NCBI GenBank assembly: GCA_025352885.1
Contig: JANXRZ010000013.1
Span: 1 to 47,034, forward strand
Direction of reading: 5' to 3'
Origin: Pseudomonadota bacterium
GTDB lineage: Bacteria > Pseudomonadota > Gammaproteobacteria > Burkholderiales > SG8-39
Length of the DNA: 47,034 bases
The notes below the pieces were generated by a model. It saw only the letters and a list, made by a program, of their open reading frames with translations, made no database searches and was not told where the DNA came from. Position numbers and translations under genes: made by a program. This document shows, in pieces, positions 35,924-43,396 of this stretch (positions are counted from its first letter, which is position 1; every line of letters begins with the position of its first letter).

Positions 35924-36997
35924 ATGAGCACACCCCGCAACATCCTCATCATGGGCGCGTCGTACGGCTCGCTGCTTGCCATGAAGCTCGTGCTGGCCGG
36001 GCACAACGTCAAGCTGATCTGCCTGCCGAACGAGGCCGAGCTGTTCAACTCGGAAGGCGCAATCGTGCGCATGCCGGTCAAGGGCCGTGAAGGCCTCGTG
36101 CAGCTCGAATCGCGGAAGGCCCCCGGCAAGCTTTCGGCCGGCGCACCGCAGTCGGCGAATCCTTCTGACTTCGACATGGTCGTCCTGGCGATGCAGGAGC
36201 CGCAGTACAAGTCCCCGGGCGTGAGGGAGCTCCTCGATGCAGTGGCCAAGTCCCGCGTGCCCTGCATGTCGATCATGAACATGCCGCCGCTGCCTTACCT
36301 CTCGCGCATTCCCGGCATCGACGCCAAGGCCTGCCGCGACTGCTACGCGGGGCCAGAGGTGTGGGACAGCTTCGACCCGGCGACGATGACGCTGTGCAGT
36401 CCCGATCCGCAGGCGTTCCGCCCGCCCGAGGACAAGGTCAATGTGCTGCAGGTGCGCCTGCCGACCAACTTCAAGTCGGCACGCTTCGTTTCCGACAAGG
36501 ACACGGCGATGCTGCGCGACCTGGAAGCGGACGTTGAAGCCGTGCGGTTCGACGACGGCGGCAAGAAGATCGAGCTGCCGGTGAAGCTCAAGGTGCACGA
36601 CTCGGTGTTCGTTCCGCTGGCCAAGTGGGCGATGCTCATGGCGGGCAACTACCGCTGCATCACAAAGAACGGCGCGCGTCCGATCAAGGAAGCCGTGCAC
36701 TCCGATCTCGAAGCTTCGCGCGCGGTCTACAGTTGGGTCGTCAAGCTCGTCGTTTCGCTCGGAGCGAACGAGAAGGACCTCGTGCCGTTCGAGAAATATG
36801 CGGCGGCCGCCCAAGGCCTGCTCAATCCTTCATCGGCCGCACGCGCGTTGTACGGCGGGTTCCCGAACATCGAGCGGGTCGACCGCCTGGTCCAGTCCGT
36901 GGCAAAGCAGAAGGGAATGCACCTCGCCGCGATCGACGAGGTCGTTGAACTCGTAGACGCGCAACTGGCGAAGAACCGCCAGGCCAAGGCGGCTTAG
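35924..36997 (+). CDS. Ketopantoate reductase-like NAD(P)-binding protein
   Basis: A 357-residue protein from ATG 35924 with GGAGA ahead of it. The N-terminus has an ApbA/PanE-type nucleotide fold (NILIMGASYGSLLAMKLVLAGHNVKLIC, with GASYGS at residues 11-16). The C-terminal helical domain has the conserved Lys/Asn pattern seen only loosely (PLAKWAMLMAGNYRC). It probably reduces a 2-keto acid or oxidises a hydroxy acid with NADPH; it is longer than PanE (about 300) and is probably not the pantothenate enzyme. The upstream gap carries repeated CATTGCAT words. It is divergent from the sigma operon. Confidence 0.75.
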   Translation: MSTPRNILIMGASYGSLLAMKLVLAGHNVKLICLPNEAELFNSEGAIVRMPVKGREGLVQLESRKAPGKLSAGAPQSANPSDFDMVVLAMQEPQYKSPGVRELLDAVAKSRVPCMSIMNMPPLPYLSRIPGIDAKACRDCYAGPEVWDSFDPATMTLCSPDPQAFRPPEDKVNVLQVRLPTNFKSARFVSDKDTAMLRDLEADVEAVRFDDGGKKIELPVKLKVHDSVFVPLAKWAMLMAGNYRCITKNGARPIKEAVHSDLEASRAVYSWVVKLVVSLGANEKDLVPFEKYAAAAQGLLNPSSAARALYGGFPNIERVDRLVQSVAKQKGMHLAAIDEVVELVDAQLAKNRQAKAA

Positions 36998-37084
36998 CTG
37001 GCCGTACGGCTGGTCGAGGCGGCGAACACGCCGCCACAACTCTGGAAGAACGGCGGCGGCAGCACTCGCGAACTGCTGGCCGGC
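36998..37084 (+). pseudogene. HutD/Ves-like gene remnant
   Basis: Directly after the stop of the upstream gene the same frame reads LAVRLVEAANTPPQLWKNGG followed by GSTRELLAG. The core WKNGGGSTREL is the signature of the HutD/Ves cupin family near its N-terminus. There is no start codon, and after about 29 codons the similarity ends; the following bases to about 37224 contain no recognisable continuation in any frame. It is best read as the 5' relic of a deleted hutD-like gene. The 295 bases from 36998 to 37292 hold no other gene. Confidence 0.6.
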
Positions 37085-37224
37085 GTGATCCTGGCGCTGG
37101 CCGGATGCGTCCGAGAGTCGGGACGTTCGGGTAACAGCCCGCTCTGGGACGACAGAGGAGCCCGTGAGGCTTGGCAGTTCCGGGCGAGCCAGCCGGGCCA
37201 GGTCCCGGGCTGGTGGCTTATACT

Positions 37225-37255
37225 AAAAAAGTAATACGGATTGCCATTAAATCCG
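37225..37255 (-). terminator. Candidate terminator of the leuD-side operon
   Basis: On the minus strand CGGATT (37255-37250) pairs with AATCCG (37242-37237) around a seven-base loop, followed by TATTACTTTTTT ending at 37225. The stem is short and only half GC. It lies 38 bases after the leuD-like stop and could end the ten-gene minus-strand unit. Confidence 0.5.
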
Positions 37256-37292
37256 CTCAGCTATTGGCTCTACGTAATTAGATGTTCGACTT

Positions 37293-37907
37293 TCAGACGT
37301 AAACCCACGGCCGGCGCGAGCGGTCCTTCTCTTGGAAGGCGGCGATCTCCGGTTCCCGGAGCTTCGTGAGGCCGATCTCGTCGAGGCCTTCGAGCAGCGC
37401 CTTCTTCCGCAGCGATTCGATCTCGAACCCAATCTCCTCGCCCGAGGGCGCGACGACTTTCTGCCGCGCGAGGTCTACCGTCACGGTCGCATGCGCGGGA
37501 TCGGCGGCGAGCGCCGCGCCGAGCTTTTCGACCGTCTGCTGCGCAAGGATGATCGGCAGCAGCCCGTTCTGGAAGCAGTTGCCGAAGAAGATCTCGCCGA
37601 ACGAAGGGGCGATCACGCACCGGATGCCTAGTCCGGCGATCGCCCAGACGGCCATCTCGCGCGAGCTGCCGCAGCCGAAATTGATGCCGCCGACCAGGAT
37701 CTGCGCCTTTTTGAATGCCGGCTGGTTCAGCGGAAAATCCGGGTTGTCTTTGCCATCAGGGAGAAACCGCGCCATCTCGAACGCGTACCGGCCGAGGGCG
37801 TTCTTCTCGACCTTGACGCAACGCTCCACGCGGATGATGAGGTCGGTGTCGACGTTGGCGCGGGGATAGTAAGCGGCGGTGGCAGTGAGGGTCGTGAACT
37901 TGTCCAT
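37293..37907 (-). CDS. LeuD-like hydro-lyase small subunit
   Basis: A 204-residue aconitase-family swivel domain (YYPRANVDTDLII at the N-terminus; INFGCGSSREMAVWAIAGLG, residues 75-94; SFGEIFFGNCFQNGLLPI). LeuD of leucine synthesis usually reads GCGSSREHAPWAL at this place, so His-Ala-Pro is changed to Met-Ala-Val. With the large subunit it forms a 4Fe-4S hydratase/isomerase. The neighbouring C-C lyase suggests hydration of a maleate-type acid rather than isopropylmalate isomerisation. The frame continues upstream to 38111 only as a shadow of the leuC-like gene. Confidence 0.88.
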   Translation of the reverse strand: MDKFTTLTATAAYYPRANVDTDLIIRVERCVKVEKNALGRYAFEMARFLPDGKDNPDFPLNQPAFKKAQILVGGINFGCGSSREMAVWAIAGLGIRCVIAPSFGEIFFGNCFQNGLLPIILAQQTVEKLGAALAADPAHATVTVDLARQKVVAPSGEEIGFEIESLRKKALLEGLDEIGLTKLREPEIAAFQEKDRSRRPWVYV

Positions 37908-37909
37908 GG

Positions 37910-39292
37910 CTACCTCATCAGTTGGCGGACGTCGGCAATTTCGCCGGCGATTGCGGCCGCTGCGGCCATGGCCGGGCTGGCCAGGTGCGTGCGGACCTCC
38001 GGGCCCTGGCGCCCGACGAAGTTGCGGTTCGAAGTCGACACGCAGCGCGCTTTCGGCGCGGCCCATTCCTCGTTTACGCCGACGCACATGGAGCATCCGG
38101 GCTCGCGCCACTGGAAGCCGGCCTCAAGAAAGATTTCGTGCAGCCCTTCGGCCTCGGCTTCCTTCTTCACGCCCACCGAGCCGGGCACTACCCAGGCTTC
38201 CACGTGCTTGGCGACTTTCCGGCCGCGCGCAATTTCGGCCGCAATGCGCAGGTCCGAGACTCGTGAGTTGGTGCACGACCCGATGAAGACGCGGTCGACT
38301 TTCGTACCGGCGATGGCGTCACCGGCCGCGAGGCCCATGTAGGCCAGCGCATCGGACTTCGAGACGTGACTCGGCTGCGGGATGCGCCCGTCGACGCCGA
38401 TCACGTCTTCGGGGCTCGTGCCCCAGGTGATTTGCGGTGCGAGGCTGGTTGCGTCCAACCCGACTTCGCGATCGAACTTCGCTTCGTCATCGGTGGGCAG
38501 CGTTTTCCAATGCGCGACCGCGACGTCGTACTGTGCCCCGGACGGCGAGAACCGGCGGCCCAAGATGTATTCGTAGGTTTTTTCATCCGGCGCCACCATG
38601 CCGATCTTGGCGCCGAGCTCGATCGAGAGATTGCAGAGCGTCATGCGCGCTTCCAGCTCCAGCGCGCGCACCGCGCTGCCTGCGTATTCGATTGCATACC
38701 CCGCGCCACCGGCCGCGCCAACTTTGCCGATCAGCGCGAGGATCAGGTCCTTCGAGTACACGCCGCGCGGCAGCGTGCCTTCGAAAGTCGCGCGCATGGT
38801 TTTCGGCTTGCGCTGAACAATCGTCTGAGTCGCGAGGATGTGCACGACCTCGCTGATGCCGATGCCAAAGGCCAGCGAACCGAGGGCGCCATTCGTACAG
38901 GTGTGGCTGTCGCCGCAGACCACAGTGGTGCCCGGAAGCGTGAGCCCGAGCTCCGGCCCGATCACGTGCAGGATGCCCTGGCCGTCCTGGCCGATGTCGA
39001 ACATCCGGATCCCGGCCTTCGCGGTCTCGATGCGCATCGTGTCCATGACCTTGATCGACCATGGGAACGCGCCGCCCGTGCGGCCGGGCGCCGAGGAGAT
39101 GACGTGGTCGGGCGCGGCGAAAGTGAGGTCGGGGTTGCGCACCGGCAGGCCGCGCTCGTGCAGTGTCGGGAATCCCCGGCTGATGCACAGTTCGTGCAGG
39201 TAGTGACGGTCCACGTACAGGAGGTTCGCCCCGCCGCCGAGGTCGGCGACGACGTGCTCGTTCCAGATTTTTTCGAACAGGGTTTCGGCCAC
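37910..39292 (-). CDS. LeuC-like 4Fe-4S hydro-lyase large subunit
   Basis: A 460-residue aconitase-family large subunit. The iron-sulfur ligands are Cys340 (IGSCTNSR), Cys400 and Cys403 (PGCSMCVG). The segment CGDSHTCTNGALGSLAFGIG (126-145) differs from the SHTATHGA of normal LeuC, and PDHVISSAPGRTG stands where LeuC has DHNVxT. It may be a maleate, citraconate or dimethylmaleate hydratase such as HbzIJ or DmdAB, or a diverged isopropylmalate isomerase. No leuA or leuB is nearby. It lies between the lyase and the small subunit with one and two bases of spacing. Confidence 0.9.
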   Translation of the reverse strand: MAETLFEKIWNEHVVADLGGGANLLYVDRHYLHELCISRGFPTLHERGLPVRNPDLTFAAPDHVISSAPGRTGGAFPWSIKVMDTMRIETAKAGIRMFDIGQDGQGILHVIGPELGLTLPGTTVVCGDSHTCTNGALGSLAFGIGISEVVHILATQTIVQRKPKTMRATFEGTLPRGVYSKDLILALIGKVGAAGGAGYAIEYAGSAVRALELEARMTLCNLSIELGAKIGMVAPDEKTYEYILGRRFSPSGAQYDVAVAHWKTLPTDDEAKFDREVGLDATSLAPQITWGTSPEDVIGVDGRIPQPSHVSKSDALAYMGLAAGDAIAGTKVDRVFIGSCTNSRVSDLRIAAEIARGRKVAKHVEAWVVPGSVGVKKEAEAEGLHEIFLEAGFQWREPGCSMCVGVNEEWAAPKARCVSTSNRNFVGRQGPEVRTHLASPAMAAAAAIAGEIADVRQLMR

Positions 39293-39293
39293 T

Positions 39294-40157
39294 TCAGACC
39301 TCCGGGTATTTCTTTTCGAATGCCCACACGTCGGCGAATCCGGAGAGCTCGTGCATCCGGTTCATGTCCCATGCAGGGACCGGGCTCTGCTCCGTGCTGC
39401 CCTGGGCGAGCAGGTGCGAATAGGCACCTTCGAGCGCTGCGCAGGCGGCCGACATTCCAGCGCTGGGATAGATCGCAATCGAGAAGCCGTATTCGGCCAG
39501 CTTCTTTTGCGAGACGACGGGCGAGCGGCCGGTCGGCACCATGTTGGCCAGCAGCCACGCTGCCCCGCCCAGCTCCGCCCCGACCTTGCGGAACTCCTCT
39601 TCCGATTCCGGGGACTCGACGAATACGATGTCCGCGCCAGCTTTGGCGAAAGCCTTGCCCCGCGCAATCGCCTCGTCGAGCCCGTGCGCCGTACGTGCAT
39701 CCGTGCGCGCAATGATGAGGCACTCCGTGCTGCGCCTCGCGTCGAGCGCGACCTCGATGCGCCTGAGCATGTCCTTGAGCGGCACCACCCGCCGGTTCGG
39801 CGTATGGCCGCACTTCTTGGGCATCTCCTGGTCTTCCAGCTGGATCGCCTGGACGCCGGCCGCTTCGTAACCGCGAACCGTTTCGCGGATGTTGATGAGC
39901 CCGCCGAAGCCGGTGTCCGCATCTGCGATCAATGGCTTCGAGATGCCGCTTGCGATCGTTCTGGCCCGGTCCACCATGTCGCGGTAGGTGACCAAGCCTG
40001 CGTCCGCGAGGCCCAGGTGCGAGAGGGACACCCCGTAGCCCGTCATGTAGAGCGCCTTGAAGCCCATGCGGTCGGCGATGCGGGCGGACATCATCTCGAA
40101 CACGCCGGGCGCAAGGATGAATTCGCTGGAGGCGAGCAAGGCGCGCAGGGTGGGCAT
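39294..40157 (-). CDS. Isocitrate lyase/PEP mutase family C-C lyase
   Basis: A 287-residue barrel of the isocitrate lyase superfamily. It has the catalytic loop KKCGH at residues 114-118, whose Cys marks true lyases (isocitrate, 2-methylisocitrate, 2,3-dimethylmalate) rather than PEP mutases. The metal-binding acids are Asp79 and Asp81 (IADADTGFGG) and Glu108 (QLEDQ). These enzymes cut 2-hydroxy diacids or triacids, releasing pyruvate or glyoxylate. Joined to LeuC/LeuD-like hydratase genes it could cleave the malate analogue formed by them. It has two-base spacing to the receptor gene upstream. Confidence 0.9.
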   Translation of the reverse strand: MPTLRALLASSEFILAPGVFEMMSARIADRMGFKALYMTGYGVSLSHLGLADAGLVTYRDMVDRARTIASGISKPLIADADTGFGGLINIRETVRGYEAAGVQAIQLEDQEMPKKCGHTPNRRVVPLKDMLRRIEVALDARRSTECLIIARTDARTAHGLDEAIARGKAFAKAGADIVFVESPESEEEFRKVGAELGGAAWLLANMVPTGRSPVVSQKKLAEYGFSIAIYPSAGMSAACAALEGAYSHLLAQGSTEQSPVPAWDMNRMHELSGFADVWAFEKKYPEV

Positions 40158-40159
40158 GG

Positions 40160-41134
40160 CTATTCGATCCGGATGTTGGCCTGCTTGACCACCGGCGCCC
40201 AGCGCGCGAGGTCGGCGCGGATCTGCGCGGCGAATTCCTCGGGCTTGTTGCCGACCGGATCGATGCCGAGAACCGAATACCGCTCGCGCACCTCTGGCAT
40301 TTGGAGGACGGCGGCAGTCTCCGCCTGCAAGCGTTCAACTATGGGCCGCGGCGTGCCCGCAGGCGCAAGAAGCCCGACCCACGAGTCGACAACAAAGCCC
40401 GGCAGCCCGCTCTCGATGAAAGTGGGTACGTCGGGCGCACCGGCGGCGCGCGTGGCGCTGGAGAGGCCTAGGCCCTTGAGCCGCCCGGTCTTCATGAACT
40501 GCTGCGAGCCGGCCACCGCCGAGCACGCGAGCGGGATCTGGCCGCCGACCACGTCCGCGATGGCCTGCCCGCCGCCTTTGTATGGCACATGCACCAGGTT
40601 CGTCCCGGTGCGCTGGCTCAGCATCTCGCAGGCCAAATGCGCGCTGCTGCCCGTGCCGGCCGAGCCGTAGCTGAACGAACCGGGCTTGGCGCGCGCAAGG
40701 GCAATCAGCTCCTTCAGGTCTTTTGCGGGCACCGATGGGTGAGCAACGACGATCACGCCTGCATCGCCCAGCTTGGTGATCGGCGCGAAATCGCGCAGCA
40801 CATCGAACCCCGTCTTGGCGTAAATGTGCGGGTTGACGACGATCGTGCCGTCGTAGCCCAAGAGCAGCGTGTACCCGTCGGGCGCGCTCTTGGCGACAAG
40901 CTCCGCGCCGATGTTGCCGGCGGCACCGGGGCGGTTGTCGACGACCACAGGCTGGCCAAGCTTCGCGGCAAGCCGGTCGGCGATCGTGCGCGCGCTGTTA
41001 TCGGCGATCCCGCCCGGCGAAAACGGCACGACGATGCGAACGGTCTTCGCGGGCCAGGACTGGGCCGCGGCTGCCGCGGTAATGCACCACAGGATCACGC
41101 CCAGTGCGCAGCGCACGCTGCTCGTAAGTTCCAT
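40160..41134 (-). CDS. TctC/Bug-family periplasmic receptor (first)
   Basis: A 324-residue receptor from ATG 41134, which has AGGAGG nine bases upstream. Signal peptide MELTSSVRCALGVILWCITA then AAAAAQSWPAKTVRIVVPF; the Bug fold is shown by VVDNRPGAAGNIGAELVAKS and HVPYKGGGQAIADVVGGQI. Such proteins bind carboxylates in the periplasm, either for a TctAB transporter or as sensors. No tctA or tctB is present in the window. The next two genes are the lyase and hydratase, whose substrate it may bind. Confidence 0.92.
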   Translation of the reverse strand: MELTSSVRCALGVILWCITAAAAAQSWPAKTVRIVVPFSPGGIADNSARTIADRLAAKLGQPVVVDNRPGAAGNIGAELVAKSAPDGYTLLLGYDGTIVVNPHIYAKTGFDVLRDFAPITKLGDAGVIVVAHPSVPAKDLKELIALARAKPGSFSYGSAGTGSSAHLACEMLSQRTGTNLVHVPYKGGGQAIADVVGGQIPLACSAVAGSQQFMKTGRLKGLGLSSATRAAGAPDVPTFIESGLPGFVVDSWVGLLAPAGTPRPIVERLQAETAAVLQMPEVRERYSVLGIDPVGNKPEEFAAQIRADLARWAPVVKQANIRIE

Positions 41135-41196
41135 CGGGTGGTCCTCCTCCTCGGGCGAAGAGGGGATTGTAGCGGTGAGGCGCGCGGGCCTCTTCC

Positions 41197-41643
41197 TTAT
41201 TGCCGGACCGTGCCCGTCTGCGTTCCGAGGGCGCCAAGGGCGGACACGCCGCGCTTTGCGGCGACCTGGGTGTCGGCCGAGCGGCCGAGCTTGACCTCGA
41301 TCTCGCTGAAGTCGACGTGGATGGAGGAGCAGAGCGCTCGCTCGGCGCGGGCCTGTTCGGCACCGGCGATTTGACCCGAGACGAAGTAATCCAACGAGTT
41401 TTTCTTTTCCGACGCCGAGGCAGCCTTGCTGTCTACGACGAAGAGCAAGCGGTCGGACGCCCTGCGGATCCGCTCTGCGTTGATGCCACAGGCCTTGGCG
41501 GCGCCGATGATCCTGCCGCCGGCCAATGCGGCTGTCTCCAGCCCGGTTGGCTGGGCGCTGGCCGGTGCGCTTCCAAGGATGCCCAACACCGACGCCAAGG
41601 CAATCAAGGTAGTTCTTGGGGAGGAGAGGCGCGTCATCAGCAT
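41197..41643 (-). CDS. Small secreted protein of unknown function
   Basis: A 148-residue protein if ATG 41643 is used; ATG 41637 and 41679 are also possible. A signal peptide (hydrophobic TLIALASVLGILGSAPASAQ) is followed by a helical, Ala-rich region with two Cys (ACGINAERIR; ALCSSIHVDF). No family is recognised. It has gaps of 62 and 98 bases to its neighbours, larger than elsewhere in this gene set, so it may be a separate insertion in the operon. Confidence 0.7.
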   Translation of the reverse strand: MLMTRLSSPRTTLIALASVLGILGSAPASAQPTGLETAALAGGRIIGAAKACGINAERIRRASDRLLFVVDSKAASASEKKNSLDYFVSGQIAGAEQARAERALCSSIHVDFSEIEVKLGRSADTQVAAKRGVSALGALGTQTGTVRQ

Positions 41644-41730
41644 TGTGCCGACAGGATGTGGAAGACGCGTATTCTGCATCAAAGCGACTGGACAAAATGC
41701 AAAACTCGGTCAAGCGCCCCTGAATTTTGT

Positions 41731-41738
41731 AAGCGCTT
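41731..41738. promoter_or_regulatory. LacI-type palindrome AAGCGCTT
   Basis: The word TGTAAGCGCTTGTA (41728-41741) has the perfect core palindrome AAGCGCTT with a central CG, as in operators of LacI/GalR regulators. It touches the stop codon of the SDR gene and lies 85 bases before the small secreted protein gene. A single site of this size may be chance. Confidence 0.25.
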
Positions 41739-41741
41739 GTA

Positions 41742-42434
41742 TTATCTTGGATATGAGCCGTTATTGCAGTCGATCGTGGTGCCGTTGAGGTACTCCGGCG
41801 ACACGGTTCCCAGCCATATGATTACGGCGGCCACTTCAGCAGGCTGGGCCGCCCGACCGGAGTAGACACTTCGGCTGACCATTTCTTTTCGAGATTCCGG
41901 AAGCTGGTCGTACATGTCGGTCCGGGTTGGGCCGGGTGCAACCGCATTCACAAGTACGCCGTGCCGCCCGAGCTGGCTCGCCCAGCTCTTGGTCAAGTTG
42001 AGCAATCCGGCCTTGGTGATGCCGTACCAGAGGTCGGGATGGCCGGTGAACGCCGCTACCGAGCCGACATTGACGATGCGCCCATCCTTCCGCGCGATCA
42101 TTGCCGGCGCAAGGGCGGCGATCAGGGCCGCCGGTGCCTCGAGATTCACCGCCAGGATTTCGCGCTTGTGCGCTTCAGGAATCGCGTCGTAAGGATCGCA
42201 GTAAAGGACACCTGCGTTATTCACCAGCGTATCGATCTCGCCGAGCGACTTCACGAGCGATGGTATTCCTTCCAGGCCCGTGAGGTCGTAGCGCACCTGT
42301 TCGATGGGCCCGGTCGCATCGAACCGGCTCAAATCCTTGTCGAGCGCGAGCACGCGCCAGCCGGCCGTCACGAACGCTCGCGTAGTCGCGAGGCCAATGC
42401 CGCGTCCGGCGCCTGTGACGAGCGCGGTCTTCAT
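41742..42434 (-). CDS. Short-chain dehydrogenase/reductase
   Basis: A 230-residue classical SDR. The coenzyme motif TGAGRGIG is at residues 7-14, NNAG at 72-75, and the catalytic triad is Ser125, Tyr137 and Lys141 (YGITK). An Asp after the second strand (ALDKD) favours NAD over NADP. The substrate is a hydroxy or keto compound that cannot be named. It follows the DapA-like gene by ten bases. Confidence 0.92.
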   Translation of the reverse strand: MKTALVTGAGRGIGLATTRAFVTAGWRVLALDKDLSRFDATGPIEQVRYDLTGLEGIPSLVKSLGEIDTLVNNAGVLYCDPYDAIPEAHKREILAVNLEAPAALIAALAPAMIARKDGRIVNVGSVAAFTGHPDLWYGITKAGLLNLTKSWASQLGRHGVLVNAVAPGPTRTDMYDQLPESRKEMVSRSVYSGRAAQPAEVAAVIIWLGTVSPEYLNGTTIDCNNGSYPR

Positions 42435-42444
42435 GCCGGGTGGC

Positions 42445-43365
42445 CTAGAGGCCCGGCATCGAGAACCCGGCGGTCTTGAGCTCAGTGATGACCTGCTCTT
42501 CGTGCGCGGCTGAAAGCCCCGTGAGCGGCGGACGCACGGTCTTCCACTGCGGGTCGTTGCCGAAGTGCGCGATGATCGCCTTCAGCGCGGGGATCATCGG
42601 CACCTTCTGGACGATGGTGCGCGTCGCAGTGATGCCGGCCTGCAGCTTGTCGGCCTCGGTGGTGGTCCACTTGCGGAACACATTGTCGATCGGGCCCGGG
42701 TTCACGTTGCCGGTCGCGGTGATGCAGCCCTTGCCGCCGTTTCGCATGTTGTCCAGCAGGAAGACCTCGCTGCCCGCGAACACGTCGAAATTATTCTTCG
42801 CGAACGCATCGAGCATCGCCTTGGTATTCGACCAGTCGCCGGACGAGTCCTTCACCCCTGCGACGATTCCGGGGTACTTCGAGAGGAGCCGCTCGATCAG
42901 GGCAAGAGTGATCGGGACATTCGAAACCGGGGGGATGTGATACAGGTACAGGCGCAGGCGGTCATCACCCACGCGCTCGATGATCTCCGCGAAGTTACGG
43001 TACAGCCCTTCGTCGGACACGCCCTTGTAATAGAACGGGGGCAGCATGAGGACGCCGGCGCAGCCCAGGCGCACGGCCGCCGAGGTCATGCGCACTGAGT
43101 CGGTGAGGGCGCAGGCACCGGTGCCCGGCATGAGCGCCGAAGCCGGCACACCGCCTTTCACGAGCGCCTCGAGCAGCTCCAGCTTCTCTTCCACTGACAA
43201 TGAATTCGCTTCGCTGTTGGTGCCAAAGACTGCGAGGCCCGAGCAGCCGTGGCTCATGAGCCACTTGCAGTGTCGGACGAACCGGTCGACGTCGGGCGAC
43301 AGGTCTTTCTTGAAGGGCGTGACGACGGGCGAGAGGACGCCGGTGATGCGTTGCGGTGCGGGCAT
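42445..43365 (-). CDS. DapA-family lyase/aldolase
   Basis: A 306-residue dihydrodipicolinate synthase-like barrel. The Schiff-base Lys is Lys172 (AGVKDSSGDWSNT) and the assisting Tyr is Tyr142 (LYLYHIPP). In true DapA the pyruvate-binding loop is GTTGE; here it is GTNSE (residues 48-52), which points away from lysine synthesis. Related enzymes are sugar-acid dehydratases and 2-keto-acid aldolases. The neighbouring receptor and SDR suggest an acid catabolic step. Confidence 0.88.
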   Translation of the reverse strand: MPAPQRITGVLSPVVTPFKKDLSPDVDRFVRHCKWLMSHGCSGLAVFGTNSEANSLSVEEKLELLEALVKGGVPASALMPGTGACALTDSVRMTSAAVRLGCAGVLMLPPFYYKGVSDEGLYRNFAEIIERVGDDRLRLYLYHIPPVSNVPITLALIERLLSKYPGIVAGVKDSSGDWSNTKAMLDAFAKNNFDVFAGSEVFLLDNMRNGGKGCITATGNVNPGPIDNVFRKWTTTEADKLQAGITATRTIVQKVPMIPALKAIIAHFGNDPQWKTVRPPLTGLSAAHEEQVITELKTAGFSMPGL

Positions 43366-43396
43366 GGGTTCGACTCTTTCGGTAGGGCCGCGGAAA

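Noticed and set aside
37085..37292. A possible tRNA or small RNA in the gap before leuD
   Set aside because: No cloverleaf can be drawn with a T-loop GTTCRA and matching acceptor arms; only a short terminator-like stem was found.
41135..41713. Extension of the first TctC receptor
   Set aside because: The receptor's signal peptide starts at ATG 41134 behind AGGAGG; the upstream part is out of frame with another secreted protein and has no family pattern.
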